Of a stretch of DNA of 64,000 bases, positions 60,609 through 64,000 are shown piece by piece (the first letter of the stretch is position 1; every line of letters starts with the position of its first letter). The position numbers and the translations under genes are program-made. Below the pieces are notes generated by a model. It saw only the letters and a program-made list of their open reading frames with translations, ran no database searches and was not told the DNA's origin. This stretch comes from Tachypleus tridentatus (Eukaryota > Arthropoda > Merostomata > Xiphosura > Limulidae). Location of the stretch: assembly GCF_004210375.1 (NCBI RefSeq), contig NC_134833.1:22561396-22625395 (forward strand), read 5' to 3'.

Positions 60609-60840
60609 ATCTCTAAAATTATTGGTATATTTAATTGCAAGTGTGTCTGTCATCTGTGGCTTATGGCTGCAACGTATTACAAAATAGGTTATAAAAGTTA
60701 AGCAGTTTAAACTGTTAGTCTGTAAGCATAGTTATCTAGGGTAGATACTTTAGCGAAACAGCGTGATCAATCAGTTCGACCAACTTGATGTGGGTAATTT
60801 ATCATGCTTATGTTGTGAACTCTAAACCAAGCTTCAAAAG

Positions 60841-62346
60841 TGTAAAGGTAATATTGTATTTATTCTATTTTAAACACACTTAATGTTTCCATAAAACAAT
60901 TCTAAAGATAATATTGTATTTATTCTATTTTAAACACACTTAATGTTTCCATAAAACAATTCTAAAGATAATATTGTATTTATTCTATTTTAAACACACT
61001 TAATGTTTCTATAAAACAATTCTAAAGATAATATTGTATTTATTCTATTTTAAACACACTTAATGTTTCCATAAAACAATTCTAAAGATAATATTGTATT
61101 TATTCTATTTTAAACACACTTAATGTTTCCATAAAACAATTCTAAAGATAATATTGTATTTATTCTATTTTAAACACACTTAATGTTCCCATAAAACAAT
61201 TCTAAAGATAATATTGTATTTATTCTATTTTAAACACACTTAATGTTTCCATCAAACAATTCTAAAGATAATATTGTATTTATTCTATTTTAAACACACT
61301 TAATGTTTCCATAAAACAATTCTAAAGATAATATTGTATTTATTCTATTTTAAACACACTTAATGTTTCCATAAAACAATTCTAAAGATAATATTGTATT
61401 TATTCTATTTTAAACACACTTAATGTTTCCATAAAACAATTCTAAAGATAATATTGTATTTATTCTATTTTAAACACACTTAATGTTTCCATAAAACAAT
61501 TCTAAAGATAATATTGTATTTATTCTATTTTAAACACACTTAATGTTCCCATAAAACAATTCTAAAGATAATATTGTATTTATTCTATTTTAAACACACT
61601 TAATGTTTCCATAAAACAATTCTAAAGATAATATTGTATTTATTCTATTTTAAACACACTTAATGTTTCCATAAACAATTCTAAAGATAATATTGTATTT
61701 ATTCTATTTTAAACACACTTAATGTTTCCATAAAACAATTCTAAAGATAATATTGTATTTATTCTATTTTTAAACACACTTAATGTTTCCATAAAACAAT
61801 TCTAAAGATAATATTGTATTTATTCTATTTTAAAACACACTTAATGTTTCCATAAAACAATTCTAAAGATAATATTGTATTTATTCTATTTTAAACACAC
61901 TTAATGTTTCCATAAAACAATTCTAAAGATAATATTGTATTTATTCTATTTTAAACACACTTAATGTTTCCATAAAACAATTCTAAAGATAATATTGTAT
62001 TTATTCTATTTTAAACACACTTAATGTTTCCATAAAACAATTCTAAAGATAATATTGTATTTATTCTATTTTAAACACACTTAATGTTTCCATAAAACAA
62101 TTCTAAAGATAATATTGTATTTATTCTATTTTAAACACACTTAATGTTTCCATAAAACAATTCTAAAGATAATATTGTATTTATTCTATTTTAAACACAC
62201 TTAATGTTTCCATAAAACAATTCTAAAGATAATATTGTATTTATTCTATTTTAAACACACTTAATGTTCCCATAAAACAATTCTAAAGATAATATTGTAT
62301 TTATTCTATATTAAACACACTTAATGTTTCCATAAACAATTCTAAA
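60841..62346. repeat. 60-bp minisatellite, about 25 near-identical copies
   Basis: The unit contains AAAGATAATATTGTATTTAT, TCTATTTTAAACACACTTAA and TGTTTCCATAAAACAATTCT in tandem. Units differ only at single sites (TTTCC/TTCCC/TTTCT, one ATCAAAC, a few one-base length changes). The array starts and stops abruptly in AT-rich single-copy sequence. The high homogeneity indicates recent amplification or ongoing exchange. There is no open frame of note. Confidence 0.97.
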
Positions 62347-62556
62347 TCAGCTGTAAACAGTTTATAACTGGTTTTTAGTTTCAAATGTATCCATTTTACG
62401 TTAACGAAAAAAAAAAAGATTTCAGGTCTAATGCATATTAAAATGTGATGGTAAAATATATTCCATTCAAACCGAATAATAGTGTTTATAATATATTATA
62501 TCAGTGAATTTCTGTTTGTTTCTCACTTATAATGCAGAACATGTGCTCAGGTAAAT

Positions 62557-62688
62557 CTATGATAATACGTATGCGATGTTCTTGTTTCCTATGATAATAC
62601 GTATATGATGTTCCTTGTTTCCTATGATAATACGTATACGATGTTCTTTGTGTCCTATGATAATATGTATACGATGTTCTTTATTTCT
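62557..62688. repeat. 33-bp minisatellite, four units
   Basis: CTATGATAATACGTATACGA followed by TGTTCTTTGTTTC repeats four times, with single-base differences increasing to the right (ATATGTATACG, TTATTTC). Confidence 0.92.
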
Positions 62689-62799
62689 GGTATAATGGGT
62701 GTACTTGTTCTTTCTTAGTATGTGGCCTTAGCTTTTCGCACGAGAATAATAGTTGAGGAAAAGAGGCAGATCCTGGCGACTGGTTATGGATGGTATGGT

Positions 62800-63070
62800 T
62801 TTTGGTTTGTTTTGAATTTCGCGCAAAGCTACACGAGAACTATCTGCGCCAGCCGTTCCTAATTTAGCAGTGTAAGACTAGAAGGAAGGCAGCTAATCAT
62901 AACCACCCACCGCCAACTCTTGGGCTACTCTTTACCAACGAATACTGGGATTGAGCGCACATTATAACGCCCCACGGCTGAAAGGGCGAGCATGGTTGGT
63001 GCGACGGAGATTCGAACCCACGACCTTAGATTACGAGGCGAACGCCTAACCTACCTGGCCATGCCGAGCC
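62800..63070 (-). repeat. tRNA-derived SINE, family 1, with target duplication
   Basis: A reverse full-length copy from TGGTTTGTTTTGAATTTCGC to CTGGCCATGCCGAGCC, with a few single-base deletions. It is flanked by TGGATGG-T/C-ATGGT at 62787-62799 and 63071-63083, a 13-bp target-site duplication with one mismatch. Confidence 0.94.
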
Positions 63071-63083
63071 TGGATGGCATGGT

Positions 63084-64000
63084 AGAAAGCCGAAAGAATC
63101 TCATATTTTCAGTTAGATTTATAATGAAAAGTCCTTTACGTGTACGATGCGACTAATAATCTGCGTAAAAAAATTAAAACATACCAACACATTTGTTGAA
63201 AAGAAAACTTTTCTTCAATTTATAAAGAAATTAATTAATAAAAGTGCATTTACATGAGAAATGGGTTTTAAAATACATCAAAACTAAGAACGTGTGTTTA
63301 ATGTATTTTGATAACACGTGTTCAATCTCGTCGAAACAGATGTGGTTACAAGTTAGAGTGGGAGGGAAGAACACAAGCCATTTCTCAGTCGGGGAGAGGG
63401 CTAAAGAGAGCTCCATGGAAAAAAATTGAGGGGGCTACGTACGCTCTTTATTGTGTGCACATACATTGTAGTATTATGGAAGAGAACAAACTTTTTAATA
63501 GCAAACATTGTTCGTTAGGTGCAGACGCTACAAAGGAAGTTGAGGCCCATTTTGTTGTAGCTCAAGCCCCACAAAATCCCCCACTTCCCTTACTGTCACT
63601 TCTTAACCATACAACACCATAAACTGACAGCTATTTCAAGCATCAACTTCACTGACACGTTCAGTGAACTAGTTAATAATGACTTTATTGTATACATGAT
63701 ATTTATAAAGTATCGCCACCTATTGGTCAATATCGAAACAATTAAATAACCCACTTATCATTCTTGCAGAAACTATTGCCAATTATATCATCCTTTAATT
63801 ATATCATAAGCAAACAATTACCACAATATCCCTAATATATATATGGTAGTCAACAAGAAAACATAGATTATTTATGTTATTAGAGCTGAAAGATCCATTC
63901 TATTCTTAGTGATTACAGTAGATGGGACTTCTTAGTTTAGTACTTACTAAAATTATTTATTGATCATTGGTCTTGAACTTTCCGATTTTATTATATGTTT
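63084..64000. other. Right end of window, no gene supported
   Basis: AT-rich sequence. Overlapping small frames at 63231-63622 on both strands lack any signal peptide or domain and are not called. The serine protease catalytic exons expected downstream of 58359 were not found here. Confidence 0.4.

Noticed and set aside
2998-63070. tRNA-like heads with A and B boxes at many sites
   Set aside because: They belong to SINEs with a body and an A-rich or CAAA tail; the cloverleaf arms are eroded, so none is called as a tRNA gene.
63231-63622. Three overlapping small frames, both strands
   Set aside because: No signal peptide, domain or splice context, and composition like the surrounding AT-rich DNA.
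58360-64000. Search for the catalytic exons of the clip protease
   Set aside because: No activation-site (IVGG-like), His-box, Asp-box or GDSG exon could be found on the plus strand in this stretch; they are assumed to lie beyond the window.

Overview
This is a eukaryotic, AT-rich window made mostly of repeats. It looks like chelicerate DNA, most likely from a horseshoe crab. That assignment is an inference from the clip-domain serine protease sequences, which resemble the proclotting-enzyme class, and from a dense family of tRNA-derived SINEs. No prokaryotic-type genes, CRISPR arrays or functional RNA genes were seen. Most open reading frames in the window are chance frames in repeats.

Layout: 1-2727 is a 28-bp tandem array with a roughly 494-bp higher-order period. 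2728-4180 is a cluster of SINE copies. 4190-5435 is a decayed Tc1-type DNA transposon. 5570-7058 is intergenic and holds a hairpin element. 7060-34582 is about 27.5 kb of a 30-bp satellite (around 900 units) that ends at a 500-N assembly gap. 35083-35780 is a different, ragged repeat of about 46 bp. 36605-37200 holds the last two exons of a trypsin-like serine protease, followed by a polyadenylation signal. 37.3-55.9 kb is gene-poor and carries SINEs, a hAT-type MITE with a perfect 8-bp target duplication, a Tigger/pogo-like relic, a fold-back element, minisatellites and a relic of another multicopy ORF. 55902-58359 holds the first two coding exons of a second, secreted clip-domain serine protease with an unusual Pro/Arg repeat linker. 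58.4-64 kb is intron or intergenic DNA with a TIR element, SINEs, a very homogeneous 60-bp minisatellite and a 33-bp minisatellite.

The two protease pieces lie in the same orientation, the 3' end of one upstream of the 5' end of the next. This suggests a head-to-tail cluster of clip-type proteases of the kind used in arthropod clotting and innate immune cascades. Neither gene is complete here. The first lacks its His and Asp catalytic exons, which may lie beyond the satellite. The second lacks its whole catalytic domain, which should lie past 64 kb. The second also shows a one-base frame break in a run of six C inside the clip domain; removing one base restores the six-cysteine pattern, so an assembly error or a recent lesion is likely.
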